NCBI RefSeq assembly: GCF_017639205.1
Contig: NZ_CP071139.1
Span: 8,958,917 to 9,022,916 of the forward strand
DNA from: Streptomyces nojiriensis
GTDB lineage: Bacteria > Actinomycetota > Actinomycetes > Streptomycetales > Streptomycetaceae
Direction of reading: 5' to 3'
DNA: 64,000 nt
Made by a program: the position numbers and the translations under genes. The notes beneath the pieces were generated by a model. That model saw only the letters and a program-made list of their open reading frames with translations. It was not told the origin of the DNA and did no database searches. This document shows positions 16,561 through 25,977 of the stretch, one piece after another (the first letter of the stretch is position 1; each line of letters opens with the position of its first letter).

Positions 16561-16680
16561 ACCGGCCGCCGCACGACCCGTGCCGGGAAGCGCGCCGCGC
16601 CTGACCTGCGGGCCACAACCCGCCGCTGGGGGTTCGGGATCCATGCCGGCGCCAGCCGTTTCGTGGCTACTGCACGGCGG

Positions 16681-16754
16681 GGGAGCGGCCGGATTCGAAC
16701 CGGCGTCCTCCCCTCTTGCCAAGAGGGCGCGTCTACCTCTGCGCTACAGCTCCC
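16681..16754 (-). tRNA. atypical tRNA-like gene, anticodon GGC (Ala) on the leftward strand
   Basis: On the minus strand a T arm GCCGG-TTCGAAT-CCGGC, a D arm with AGAGGTAGAC and an anticodon arm CCCTC-TTGGCAA-GAGGG are all present. The acceptor GGGAGC pairs with GCTCCC, but one extra T after GGGAGC spoils the seventh pair; without it the stem would be perfect. No CCA is encoded. The body is almost the same as that of the tRNA at 55302, which has another anticodon arm. The loop is nearly symmetric, so strand was decided by the T loop and D loop. It may be a pseudo-tRNA. Confidence 0.65.
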
Positions 16755-17293
16755 CCGCCGCGGTACGCGCACCCTATGCGCTCCCGCCAGGACTCGCGTA
16801 ACGGGTTTTCGGGCCTGCCGCTCCCTTGGCGTAGGTCAGGAATGAACCGCCGGAGACTGACAGCCTGATGAGGATCGAATCCCGTGGGTTCGTCATCTCC
16901 GAAGCGTCGAGCGTGCGGAACATCCCGCCCTTGTCGTTTTCGGCGCCGGGGCCGCGATCGGAGTCACATCAAGACCGCGGGGAGTCTCTCCCCGCTCGTC
17001 TCCGCAGTCAACCTCGCTCGGCACGACTGATCCACCAAGAACCCGCCGATCGAATCGACTTGACCGGCGAGCCCCTGGATGGTGCCGCCCGTTGATCAGT
17101 CATCGGCCGGAGTGCCTGCGGGAATTGGCTAGCAGGTGCATGACGGGTTGGTGGGGTGCGGGGCTACCTTCTTAGGGCTTCGGAAGGGCGGCTGCCCGAA
17201 CTCGCGTGCCACAGGCGGGCGGTGGCGGCGTCTCCAGTGCCCCGGCTCCTCCGAGGGGCCGGGTCCCCCCCCCACGCATGAAGGAAGACGACC
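16755..17293. other. 540-bp stretch without a recognised gene
   Basis: No convincing coding frame. The last 30 bases carry the AAGGAAG ribosome site of the snapalysin gene. The region may hold the promoters of the tRNA and the protease. Confidence 0.3.
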
Positions 17294-17867
17294 ATGTCTC
17301 TGGGCACTTGGCTGAAAAGTCGGCACCTCCGCTGCCGCGCTGGTCCTCGCGGCGGCAACCGCTGCGACCGCGGCACCCGCGCCCATACCGGACGCCACCG
17401 CAGCGATAGTGACACTCCATTACGACGGCAGCCGGGCCGGTGGCTGGGAAGCGGCCATCGCGGCCGGGGTCGCTTCCTGGAACGCGAACGTCACCAACGT
17501 ACGGCTGGTGGAGGCCGCGCCCGGGGCCCGGGCCGAGATCGTCATCGTGGCGACCGCCGACTGGCCGCAAGCCACCCTCGGTCCGGTCCGTCCGGGGCGA
17601 CAGGTCCGAGTCGAACTCGGCGCGCAGGCCGTGAGCCAGGGGTACGACAAGACGCGCATCGCTGCGCACGAGCTGGGCCACAGCCTGGGCCTCCCGGACA
17701 CCAAGCCGGGGCCGTGCTCCCAGCTGATGTCCGGGTCCAGCGCCGGGACGGCCTGCACCAACGCCGTGCCCAACGCGACGGAGCGGTCCCGCGTGCAGAA
17801 CGCGTACGCGAACCGGCTCGCGGCAACCGTGCCGACCGGCGGCCGGGTACTGATCGACGCCCCCTGA
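17294..17867 (+). pseudogene. snapalysin-type secreted zinc metalloprotease with frameshifted signal peptide
   Basis: The mature part is intact: VTLHYDGSRAGGWEAAI, IAAHELGHSLGLPDTKPG (HExxHxxGxxD, zinc ligands two His and one Asp) and CSQLMSG, the hallmarks of the small neutral protease snapalysin (family M7). The ATG at 17294 (AAGGAAG upstream) starts MSLGTWLK. The hydrophobic, Ala-rich core (SAAALVLAAATAATAAPAP) is then in another frame. Removing one A of the AAAA at about 17315-17318 restores a 190-residue preprotein. Either a real inactivating insertion or an error. Confidence 0.7.
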
Positions 17868-17992
17868 CCGGCGGGTCGGCGGGTGGGCCGGTGCGAGGCC
17901 TGGCTGGGACGGGATTCCCGGAGGGTGGCCGTGCCGGTCCACTGCCGAGCCTTCATCAGGACGCAGCTTCGGGTGCGGGTACCGCTCAGGCG

Positions 17993-18606
17993 GTGAACTT
18001 CGAGGTCACCTACACCCACGGCTCGGAAGGCTCGTGGCTGTCGTGTCACCACGGCATCCTCGCGGAGACCCGCTTCGCTCACCTACAAGGGGTCAACTTC
18101 GACACGGACCGTGAGGTCTGGCGGACGGAGTACGTGCGCCGGGAGATCGCGGCCGTCCAGGAGCAGTTACACGGCAATGCTGTTCTCCTGCTCGGCCACC
18201 AGCTCGACCAGGACGCCGAGCAGACCCTCGCTTTCCTTGGATCGGTGGCGCGCGTCGCAGAGTCACTGCGCACCCGGTATCCCCGCGTGGGCCCCTCTGT
18301 CGGCACGGAGCTGACCATCTTCATGTTCGGCCCGGTGCCGGGAAGGGACTATGAGGAGCGCGGTCAGGCGCTGGGGCGCCCGGAGTCGGCCGGCTACCAG
18401 GAGCGGCTGAACGCCTTCCCAAGGACGTCACCCAGCTCATGCTCCTGCTCGACGCCATCCCGTCCGTCAAGGGGAGGCCCGACTGGCTCCGCCGCAAGCT
18501 TCAGTCCGTCTGCGCGGGCCGTGGGTACGGCCGCGACGTCTACCACCACCAGGTTCGGGCCCGTACACCGGCGGGGAACTTGAACACGATGCCTTCCAGC
18601 ACCTGA
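17993..18606 (+). pseudogene. unknown gene, frameshifted and truncated at an IS remnant
   Basis: From a GTG at 17993 the product reads VNFEVTYTHGSEGSWLSC, REIAAVQEQLHGNAVLLLGHQ and TELTIFMFGPVPGRDYEERG. After loss of one C in a CCCC run near 18421 it continues KDVTQLMLLLDAIPSVKGRP and WLRRKLQSVCAGRGY. From about 18558 the sequence turns into the start of a transposase on the other strand. I do not recognise the family; it looks like a soluble globular protein. Confidence 0.4.
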
Positions 18607-18690
18607 CGGTGATCACGCCACCGCCCATGAGCCCGGCCCGCCGACGGCAGCAACGGCGCGATCACCGCCCACGCGGCACCAGACACGACC
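18558..18690 (-). pseudogene. IS5-family transposase, N-terminal remnant
   Basis: AAWAVIAPLLPSAGRAHGRW and RDHRQVLEGIVFKFPAGV are the conserved opening of Streptomyces IS5-type transposases (DxxWxxIxPLLP...). The product breaks off after about 45 residues. No inverted repeats or full catalytic domain are visible. Confidence 0.65.
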
Positions 18691-19869
18691 GGACCAGCGA
18701 TCCGGTGATCGGAAAGACGCCCACGAGGTGCAGCCCGCCAGCCAGGCCCCGGAGCAGGGTCACCGGATCCCAGCCCGAAATGTCCCGGACCCGCATGAAC
18801 GCGTCCGGCTGAGGCATCGGCAACGCCAGCCACAGTGCCCAGTAGTTCGCGATCACGGTCTGCGCGGTCCATGCAGGCACATCCGGCTCCCGGCCGTACG
18901 AGGTGAGGCAGAGCGCCTGACGGTGCAGCACCCCGCCCTCACCCTGCCGGGCCGCCGCCTCTGTCGTGGCGCCGCAGGTGACCGAAGGGCACCGCCCGAT
19001 CCGAGGCCGCCAGCTGGGCCGCGACGGCGACCGGACCGAGCCTTGGCCGGGGTGACCGCCCGGCGCGCGCCGGGCGGGACGGGGCCGTTCAGCGCGCATG
19101 CCGGCAGGTGCGCGGTTTCCCGGGTGTGCACCTACCTGGCCAGCGGGTGGGTGCGGACCGCCGCCTCGCCGTCCAGGGCGGCCGCGATGATCCGGTCCGC
19201 GTCCATCGCCGCGTCCAGCCACGGCACCGGCATCACGTCCGAACCCAGGCGCCTGCGCAGCTCCGGCAGTGCCCGTGCCGTATGTTCGCCAACGGCTGCC
19301 GCCATCGCCAAGCACTTCGGCTTAGGCCGCTCCACCCTCTACCGCACCCTGGCCGAATTCACCGACCCCCTGTCATGCCGCCCGACAACCGTCGGTGACC
19401 AGCCGAGAACCCAGCCTGCCATTCGAGTACGTACCGCAGTCGGCGACGGTGTCGGCCGAAGCAGGTGCCGGTCATCCAGCCCTCGCGGGTTCTCGACTGT
19501 GGGCGGTCATCCACGAGTCGACCCGGCACGAGTCGCCTCCTCAGCGTGTGCCGGCTCGCGGCCTTCGCCCGGCTCGGCACGGAGCGGGCGTCTGGTGAGC
19601 CTTCAGCGCATTCGGCATTCCAACTACTGTGGCAAACTTGACCAAAAATAGTCATTCTTCAATACAAAGTGAACATTTTTCTAATCTGCCCCCCGCCAGG
19701 TGACCGAGCTGCGTAGGCTCCTAAGTGGTTCGGGTGATGCCACATGTCATCCGAACGAGGAAGTTCTTTCACTCGGGAGTGGGCGCGTCTTGTCGGGCTA
19801 CGTGTACGAAACGACGCTGTCGGAGCTCGTCAGGAGGAAACGGCCCGCCGGAACTGGAGGGGAAATCTC
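18691..19869. other. 1.2-kb stretch of scraps with an AT-rich leader
   Basis: No intact gene. Leftward, 18720-18870 reads VPAWTAQTVIANYWALWLALP...ISGWDPVTLLRGLAGG, possibly a piece of a real protein. Leftward 19132-19335 has GSDVMPVPWLDAAMDADRII. Rightward at about 19293-19360 is TAAAIAKHFGLGRSTLYRTL, the helix-turn-helix of a resolvase-type recombinase. From about 19612 to 19690 the DNA becomes conspicuously AT-rich (runs such as CCAAAAATAG and ACATTTTTC) ahead of the gene at 19870 and is the likely promoter zone. Confidence 0.4.
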
Positions 19870-20163
19870 ATGGCTGAGATCGATCTCGGAGTGGCGTCGG
19901 ACTGGGATGAGGGTGACAATCACGGCCGTATCAAACTGCGGCAGAACCAGATCATCCCGACCTCAAAGGACGTGCTCATCAGCTCTCCGGTGAGCATCGA
20001 ACTTTCGGTGAACACGAACTACTCCACCTCACAGGAGGCGGACAAGATCTACTTCACGACCCACCACGGTTCCACCAAGAAGGTCATCGCGGTACTCGAC
20101 TCCGACGGCAACCTACACATCGCCGGTCGCCTGATCACAGAGCAGAAGGACCTGTCGTACTAG
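19870..20163 (+). CDS. small beta-rich protein, DUF6342-like
   Basis: A protein of 97 residues with GGAGGGG upstream of the ATG. Short alternating strands (GRIKLRQNQIIPTSKDVLIS; VSIELSVNTNYSTS; KIYFTTHHGSTKKVIAVLD; NLHIAGRLITEQ) suggest a small beta sandwich. I believe it belongs to the Streptomyces DUF6342 group, but only from memory of the motif. GC content is clearly lower than the flanks. A long terminator hairpin follows. It is a stand-alone cytoplasmic protein of unknown role. Confidence 0.65.
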   Translation: MAEIDLGVASDWDEGDNHGRIKLRQNQIIPTSKDVLISSPVSIELSVNTNYSTSQEADKIYFTTHHGSTKKVIAVLDSDGNLHIAGRLITEQKDLSY

Positions 20164-20303
20164 GCAGGGACGCAAGCCACCCTCCCCGGCCGGCAAAACC
20201 AAGCAGACGTCCGGCCGCAGTGAACTCGCAGCAGGCCGACATCGCCGTCGGTGAGTTCGGGAAGGCGTGAACAGCGTCGAGGCGTCCAGGCTCGGCTAAT
20301 GAC

Positions 20304-20339
20304 CCAGAGGGGCGGGGCAAGCCCATCCCGCCCCTCTGG
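20304..20339 (+). terminator. 13-bp perfect hairpin terminator
   Basis: CCAGAGGGGCGGG and its exact complement enclose a 10-base loop (GCAAGCCCAT). It lies 141 bases after the stop of the 19870-20163 gene and should end its transcript. Confidence 0.65.
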
Positions 20340-20555
20340 CATTCCTCAGGGTGTGGTCGGTCATCGTGGGCCGCCCTCCCGTCCGGGGGTGACGGGCAGT
20401 CGAGCGTTGTCCAGCAATGATCGAAGACTTGGTGGATGTGCCCCTCGAAGGGGGCGCCGAACCAGGCCTGAAAATCTTGAGCGCTTCCGAGGCCAGGGCC
20501 TTGATGGTCCTGGCCGGGCTGTTCGACGACGAAGCGCAGTCCGTGGAGGTCCGTC

Positions 20556-20759
20556 ATGCGGCGGGGGAGATGCGCTTCCGCAGTGGGTCCCGACTGGCCT
20601 GCCATTGTCATGGCCCCGGCCCGCAACGTGCCCCGCTGGTCGGACACCACCGCCCCAGTGGGGACTTCCCCTATGCCTGCCGAAGAGTGGGAATTGTGTG
20701 CGAACTGCGGACTGATGTGCGGAGACCCGCTGCCTCCACCCCCAGGGAGTCCCTGCTGA
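20556..20759 (+). CDS. small mobile-element protein, coupled to the next gene
   Basis: A product of up to 67 residues, ending PAEEWELCANCGLMCGDPLP. The CANCGLMC motif suggests a small metal site. Its TGA overlaps the ATG of the following gene (TGATG), a sign of translational coupling. The start is uncertain; the N-terminal 35 residues look less protein-like. Function unknown. Confidence 0.4.
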   Translation: MRRGRCASAVGPDWPAIVMAPARNVPRWSDTTAPVGTSPMPAEEWELCANCGLMCGDPLPPPPGSPC

Positions 20760-21690
20760 TGACGTCCGGATACCCGCCGCTGTCCGAGCCGTTCGCCGAG
20801 GCGCTGGGGGAGGCGGCGCAGACCGCGGCGATGGCCTACCGCCTGGTGATGACCATCTCCGACGCGGTCCGCCGCGCCACCCAATAGCGCCTCACCGGCA
20901 AGGAAGAGGAACTCGGGGAGGACGCGGAGGAGATGGACCCGAGCTGGTCCGCCGACCAGCTGCGCGGCCACCTCGGCGACGACATCCTGGCCGAGCTGAT
21001 GCAAGGCGCGGACTGGCCCCAGTCGGCCTGCCAGCTCGCCCTCCAGCAGGCCGGTGTCGACCTCTCGGTGTTCCTGCCCAGATGGGCCGTATGACCGCAG
21101 GAGTCCACCAGGCCGTCACCGCGATCCCGGCCCGGACGAAGGCGGAAGGCACCGACCAGTGGGCCGACCTCCTCAAGGCGAAGATGCCCGCAGGTCAGGT
21201 GCGTGACGCGATCCTGGCCTCCCCGGCCTGGCCGGACATCGCGGCCGCGATGGGCCGCCTCGACGTCCAGGGCATCGACGTCGCCCGGAACCTCACCGAC
21301 GCTCACCGAACAGGTGCCGGCGTGGACCAGTCCGTCGCCGCCGTCACCGCGGCCGCCAAGATCCCCACACCTGCCCCCGCCCCGGCGGCGACTGTTACTC
21401 CCGCTCCTGCACCCGCAGCCGGCGCCGCGGTACTGGCGAGGGATGGGCTGGCCGCGCGCATGGGTGCGGCCGGTGACACGTGGGCCGCGCCCGCCCCGAC
21501 CCCTGCCCCGTGCAGCGGCGGCCCGGCCGGCCCCGGCCGAGGCTGCGATCCCCACTCACCGGCAGCAGCCGCACCGGCTAGGGGAGCGGGACGTGCACCC
21601 GTAGGCAGCTGCCACGAGCGGCGGCGACGGCGTGTCCCGGTTGCGGGAGACGAGGACCTGGCCCCGCGGATCACCCAGTTCCTGCGCTGA
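20759..21690 (+). pseudogene. plasmid/ICE-type conserved protein with in-frame stop and frameshift
   Basis: It begins PLSEPFAEALGEAAQTAAMAYRL and ISDAVRRATQ, then meets a TAG at 20885-20887. It continues in the same frame as RLTGKEEELGEDAEEMDPSW and LRGHLGDDILAELMQGADWP. A shift near 21085 leads to GRMTAGVHQAVTAIPARTKA and MPAGQVRDAILASPAWPDIA. A Pro/Ala-rich tail closes it. The whole matches a protein commonly found in Streptomyces conjugative element transfer regions. Two lesions make it a pseudogene. Confidence 0.55.
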
Positions 21691-21799
21691 CATCGGATTC
21701 CGGTCGGCGGGGCCGGGGGATAACGTGGTGATGCTGCGCCGGATGGAAGCTTGTCAACTTGTATTGGCAGGTCCTTCCGCACTTCCGCCGAGCCCCGGA

Positions 21800-24115
21800 T
21801 CATCGTTTGGACGGGGAGGAGGTGAGATGTTCCTGGAGTTCCCGATGGCGGAACTGCCAGCCCGGTCCGGCTCTGCGGAGCAGGCCGCACCGCCAGCAGT
21901 GCTCGAGGAACTTCCCGAGCCTCCAGGGCAGACGGCCTCGCACGCACAGAAGGAACGCGCAGTAGCGCAACCAGGCTCGCCCGGCGAGCCAAGGGCGGGG
22001 ATCGTAGGAGCCCCGGGCTGTCGGCAGCGGCGTCGAGAAGTCCCACGGCTTGGGTGAGAGCGTGAGCCATATCCCGCAAACGGCCGCGGCGGCCAGGCAG
22101 GCCGCGGGGTCGACGCCGGGAACGATCCAGAGCGTGGTAGCGACGGCGAACATGATCGCGAACAACCGGAGCAGGACCACCGCGAGGTCGTCGCGAAGCG
22201 GTTGCCGGGGATCGGCGACGGGCTCGTCCCGATCTGTCGGCATCCCTAACAAGAGCGCCAACGTGTGTTCTTCCTCGGTCCGTACCGCGAACTTGAGCAC
22301 GGCGAGCAATCCGGCCACCACGCCCCACGCGAGTGCCAGTTCAACCCGGTCCCTGACACCGTCGTGCAGCATCCACGCGCAGCAGAATCCCGAGCCGGCA
22401 CCGAACAGAACCCACCCGGGCAGCAGTAGGAACCGGATGTGGGCGGCACTCAGCCGGGCGAACAGGATTCGTCTTGGCTGCGGCCATTCCTCCCAGAAGT
22501 CGGACGCGCTGTTCAAAGCGATCATCAAGGCCAGTGACGCCGGAGGCGCGAAGGCCAACATGCTCGCCTGGAGGACCGGCATGTGCTGCTGCAGAGAGAA
22601 CGCCACCACGGCGGCGGGAACAACCAGCAGGGTGACGACGGACCAAAGCAGTGCGCGCTCGGTGCGCCGGACCCTGTCGCGGCCGGCCAGGAGCCACAGG
22701 TCGTGCAGAACGATATCGGTGGAGGACGGTACGCGCCCGGTGACGCTGGGGCCGGGGGTGTCCGCATTGGTACGGAGGTGGTCGGCCAGGGTTCCCAGGT
22801 ATCGACTCGTCCTGGCGGCCCCGGCGAAGGACGGGCCACCAGCTCGGTCATGGACTTTGAGCGCGGCGTGGATGTAGTGATCGAGAAGGTGGTGATCGAG
22901 AGTGCCGTCCTTCGCGTGGGCCAGCAGGGCGTCGGGGTCTCGCCCCGTGTCGGGGTGGTACACGGTGGCGGCGAGGGCCAGGCGCCAGGGGGTGTCCAGG
23001 GCGCGATGCAGAGTGCCCGGCTGCAGATCGCCCGGGCGGGCGACGCCTTCGTATCCGGGTTCGGAGGCGAGGACGCTCAGTACCAGACTCCACGGATCCA
23101 TGCCGCGTTTCGTCTGAGCGACCCGGGCCTTGAGGTATGCGTGGGCCTGGGTACTCCCGACCCGGTCGAGAGTCAGCAGCGCGACGGTACGCACCGGGGC
23201 ATCGGCACTCAACGCGTCGTACTGAGGCCGACGGCAGGTCAGCACCACCGCCCCCGCCTCTGCGTTCTCCTGGTACCGGTTGACTTCCGCCATCAGGGCC
23301 GCCGCACGGGTGACGACCCCGTGGGCGCTGTCCTGGTCCATCTCGTCCACACCGTCGATGACCGGTAGCACCGAGTACGAATCAAGCAGCAGCCTGATGT
23401 CCGAGCGCGACAGATTCCAGACCCGGTCGAGCTGTTCGGTGAGCCATTCCCTGATTGTTCCGCCGGGCCAGGAGGAAGCAGAGAGTCGGACGGGAACCTT
23501 GACGTCCTCGCCATTCGCTCTGGCATGCGCCAGCCCGATGATCAGCTTCAGGGCGATCACGGTCTTGCCGGTACCTGCGTCCTCGGACGCCCCCGCGGCG
23601 GACGGCGCCGGCCCGGTGATGACCAGACGTCCCGGCCGCAGACCCCTGTAGAAGGCGGTCACCTCCTTCATGGTGTGTCCCGGCACGGCGCCCGCTGCAT
23701 CCTCTGCAGCGAGTGCCGAAACCTGGCCGAGGATCTCAGCGGTGAAGGTCAGGTCGATGACTGCATGGATGTCCCGGCCCACGAGCTGGTTGTAGGCATC
23801 CTCCTCGGTGCCCAGCACCGACCTCGCGAGCGATGCGGCGGCGACCTGCTGCACGGACTGCTGCTGCAGCTGCTGCTGGACTGTCAGACTGTGCACGTAA
23901 CCGGATACGGACGTCCCGCCGTTGATGGCGATCGAGGCTCCGGAATGCACTACCTGCACCGGGTTCTGCGGCCCGTCGCCAGCTGCCGGGGCCGGGCCGC
24001 AGTAGCCGGTTACAGACGTACCCCCGTCCTCGGACACCGCATGGCCGCTGTGCGATACCGTTGCGCCCAACTTGGGCCCCACATCGTGCTCTTTGCCTGA
24101 TGCTGGTTCTCTCAT
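21800..24115 (-). CDS. NACHT-type STAND NTPase with C-terminal membrane domain
   Basis: A protein of 771 residues. The N-terminus carries two copies of a GGTSVxGY unit (residues about 31-38 and 66-73) in Ser/Gly-rich sequence. Then comes a NACHT ATPase with P-loop DAGTGKT at about 179-185, LPVIDGVDEMD as the NACHT Walker B near 240, and VVLTCRRP after it. A helical stretch precedes five or so hydrophobic segments (from about residue 500: LLWSVVTLLVVPAAVVAF, FAPPASLALMIAL, and others). Signal-dependent NTPases of this class act in conflict and phage-defence systems or signalling in bacteria. The start at 24115 lies 13 bases after a small membrane-protein gene, so they are co-transcribed. Confidence 0.75.
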   Translation of the reverse strand: MREPASGKEHDVGPKLGATVSHSGHAVSEDGGTSVTGYCGPAPAAGDGPQNPVQVVHSGASIAINGGTSVSGYVHSLTVQQQLQQQSVQQVAAASLARSVLGTEEDAYNQLVGRDIHAVIDLTFTAEILGQVSALAAEDAAGAVPGHTMKEVTAFYRGLRPGRLVITGPAPSAAGASEDAGTGKTVIALKLIIGLAHARANGEDVKVPVRLSASSWPGGTIREWLTEQLDRVWNLSRSDIRLLLDSYSVLPVIDGVDEMDQDSAHGVVTRAAALMAEVNRYQENAEAGAVVLTCRRPQYDALSADAPVRTVALLTLDRVGSTQAHAYLKARVAQTKRGMDPWSLVLSVLASEPGYEGVARPGDLQPGTLHRALDTPWRLALAATVYHPDTGRDPDALLAHAKDGTLDHHLLDHYIHAALKVHDRAGGPSFAGAARTSRYLGTLADHLRTNADTPGPSVTGRVPSSTDIVLHDLWLLAGRDRVRRTERALLWSVVTLLVVPAAVVAFSLQQHMPVLQASMLAFAPPASLALMIALNSASDFWEEWPQPRRILFARLSAAHIRFLLLPGWVLFGAGSGFCCAWMLHDGVRDRVELALAWGVVAGLLAVLKFAVRTEEEHTLALLLGMPTDRDEPVADPRQPLRDDLAVVLLRLFAIMFAVATTLWIVPGVDPAACLAAAAVCGIWLTLSPKPWDFSTPLPTARGSYDPRPWLAGRAWLRYCAFLLCVRGRLPWRLGKFLEHCWRCGLLRRAGPGWQFRHRELQEHLTSSPSKR

Positions 24116-24128
24116 GGATGTACGGGGC

Positions 24129-24467
24129 CTAATCCGTGTATTCGATGCCTGAGACCGAGCCTGGGCCGCTCGCATCTCCCGTCCTCCTGGCGGTGGCGGA
24201 GCCACCACGGCTCCGGCCGCCACGCCGCCTTATACCCGTGATGCCCCCGCGGCTCGCCTTTCCCGTCCGGTCAGCCCTGTCGGTCGGTCCGGCAGGGGAC
24301 TGCCGCTGGAACAGCGCCCACAACAGGGCAGCGATACCAACGGCCACCTGCAAGGACGCCCCGGCCAGTTCCCCAGTACCAGGACTGTTCAGCATCCAAA
24401 TGAGTGGCGTAGAGACGACCCCCACCACCGCCAGCACCACGACCGTGATCTTCCATCCCTGTGTCAC
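24129..24467 (-). CDS. small two-helix membrane protein, operon partner of the NACHT protein
   Basis: A protein of 112 residues from the GTG at 24467, with GAGGGGG five bases upstream. Two hydrophobic helices (about residues 6-26, ITVVVLAVVGVVSTPLIWML, and 38-52, VAVGIAALLWALF) are followed by a basic, Gly/Arg-rich cytoplasmic tail. It immediately precedes the NACHT gene. It could be a membrane anchor, sensor or effector for it. This is inferred from the arrangement. Confidence 0.6.
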   Translation of the reverse strand: MTQGWKITVVVLAVVGVVSTPLIWMLNSPGTGELAGASLQVAVGIAALLWALFQRQSPAGPTDRADRTGKASRGGITGIRRRGGRSRGGSATARRTGDASGPGSVSGIEYTD

Positions 24468-25628
24468 AGCACCCCCTCTTCGTCCGACCCGGGCCGCCAG
24501 GGCAGGAGCTCGCTCACTTGTCACCAGGAACGCAACCGGTGCCACGGTGTTTCCCGGCCCTTCGGACAGAGAAACAGCCGCCTTGCCGCGATGTCCCCCG
24601 AGGGCGGTCCTGGAGCGGAGCAGGACGTGCTCACCGCCGACGTCGAGGACTTCGCCGAGATCGAGTAGCGCCTGGAAGAAGCGACTTCAGCTCCAACCGC
24701 CGTGGCCGTTACCGGACGCCGACCGTCAGTATTTGGGCGCGCAGCGACAGCGCGGTCGGCGACGCGGCTCTTCTGCTGGATTTGCATGCCGGCGGCCTGC
24801 CGGGGGAGGGGCCGGAGGTCGAGCGGATCGTCCTCCTCGGCGTATCCGGGCTCCCGGGCCGCGAGTACCCGCGTGGGGTCACGGCTGTCAGCTCCCGCGC
24901 CGGCCGAGGGGCCGGTGCGGGTCCATAAGGCTCCTTACGGAGCGACCGGGGCACAGGCAGCCGGGAGTGGCGACAGGGCCGGCCCGGCGTGTGCAGGTCA
25001 GCCCTGTCGCGTGCGGCGCTCGCGCGGCAACGCGGTGCTGCTCTTGTCTCTGTCTGCGAAGTCACCAGCATGCCGTCGTTTACGGCTGATGACACGGGAC
25101 CTCCGGACACCCCACCCTCGGCCCGCAGCACTCGAAAGAGACGTCCGGTGCCCCGCTCCGTCTCCTGACTCGGGGTACGGAGGGTCGGCACCTCCCCCCG
25201 ATGCTGCTGGCCCGCTCCTGACACGCCTCCGTCTGCTCCCGCTGGTCGTGGCCGCCCGGATGACGCTCAAGCGGGCCCACGAGTCGGCTGGGGGTAGCTG
25301 CCGTGGCCGGGCGCGATCCGCGCGCTTCCCACCGGATCTGTCCCGGCTCGAGGTGGTGGAGCAGCGCCTCCACGCGCTCCTCCCCGAGATCCGCACACCG
25401 ATCTTCCGAGGCTCGCGCGGTCTACCCGGGCTCACCATGGCCGTTGGGGAGTTTGGGACCGGAAGGGCGTATGCTGCGCACGGCAGATACGCCTGCCCGC
25501 TCCGAGTCATGGTGGCCCACGTCCACCGTGGCGGCGAAGACAAGGTTCCCCGAATCGCGCTGCACGCCAGGTCATCCAATTGCCCATGGCGGGTTGGACG
25601 TGGGACGTCCCGCAAAATGGAGCACACG
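24468..25628. other. 1.15-kb stretch without an intact gene
   Basis: Open frames here are GC artefacts. One short rightward piece at about 24590-24667 (QDVLTADVEDFAEIE, then a stop) looks protein-like. The promoters of the leftward NACHT pair and of the rightward gene at 25629 must lie here. Confidence 0.3.
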
Positions 25629-25936
25629 ATGACCAGGGACCGTCGCCGCAAGGTTGAGGTTCGCGCCCATCAGGCAGCCACCGGAACGCCGTATCTGGTG
25701 GCATGCCGACAGGTGCTTACCTTGGCCCAGGTGATGGAGCAGCACCCGCTGCTCAGCCAGTTCGGTATCGGCGTCTACGACCCTCTGCGCAAGACGACCG
25801 AGCAGCGCAAGGCCGAGCTCGCCGCCGACCGCGAGCGATTGGCGCAGGACGAGGCCATGGTGATGGAGACGGTCGCTTGGCTGCGAGAGAACATCACGCC
25901 GATCAAGACTCCTACCGCCAGCAGCTACTCCGTTAA
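25629..25936 (+). pseudogene. plasmid-type conserved protein, 5' part (interrupted by IS)
   Basis: The product begins MTRDRRRKVEVRAHQAATGT and runs through LTLAQVMEQHPLLSQFGIGV to TASSYSVK, where an IS element enters after the TAA at 25934-25936. The C-terminal part resumes at 27222. Joined with one copy of TAA, the reading frame is perfect (SVK then HVMER) and gives a protein of about 151 residues known from Streptomyces plasmids and integrative elements. Function unknown. Confidence 0.75.
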
Positions 25937-25977
25937 GACATCGTTTCTTATGGCGTGGTCGTTCGTTGAACCGTGCA

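Noticed and set aside
15185..16618. One leftward 477-codon gene
   Set aside because: It joins a lipoprotein fragment and a separate membrane protein by chance of an open GC-rich frame; there is no start or ribosome site for a fusion, and the linker is unconserved.
16681..16754. Reading the tRNA on the plus strand as tRNA-Gly (anticodon GCC)
   Set aside because: The anticodon loop is nearly palindromic, but the T loop TTCGAAT and the GGT of the D loop are correct only on the minus strand.
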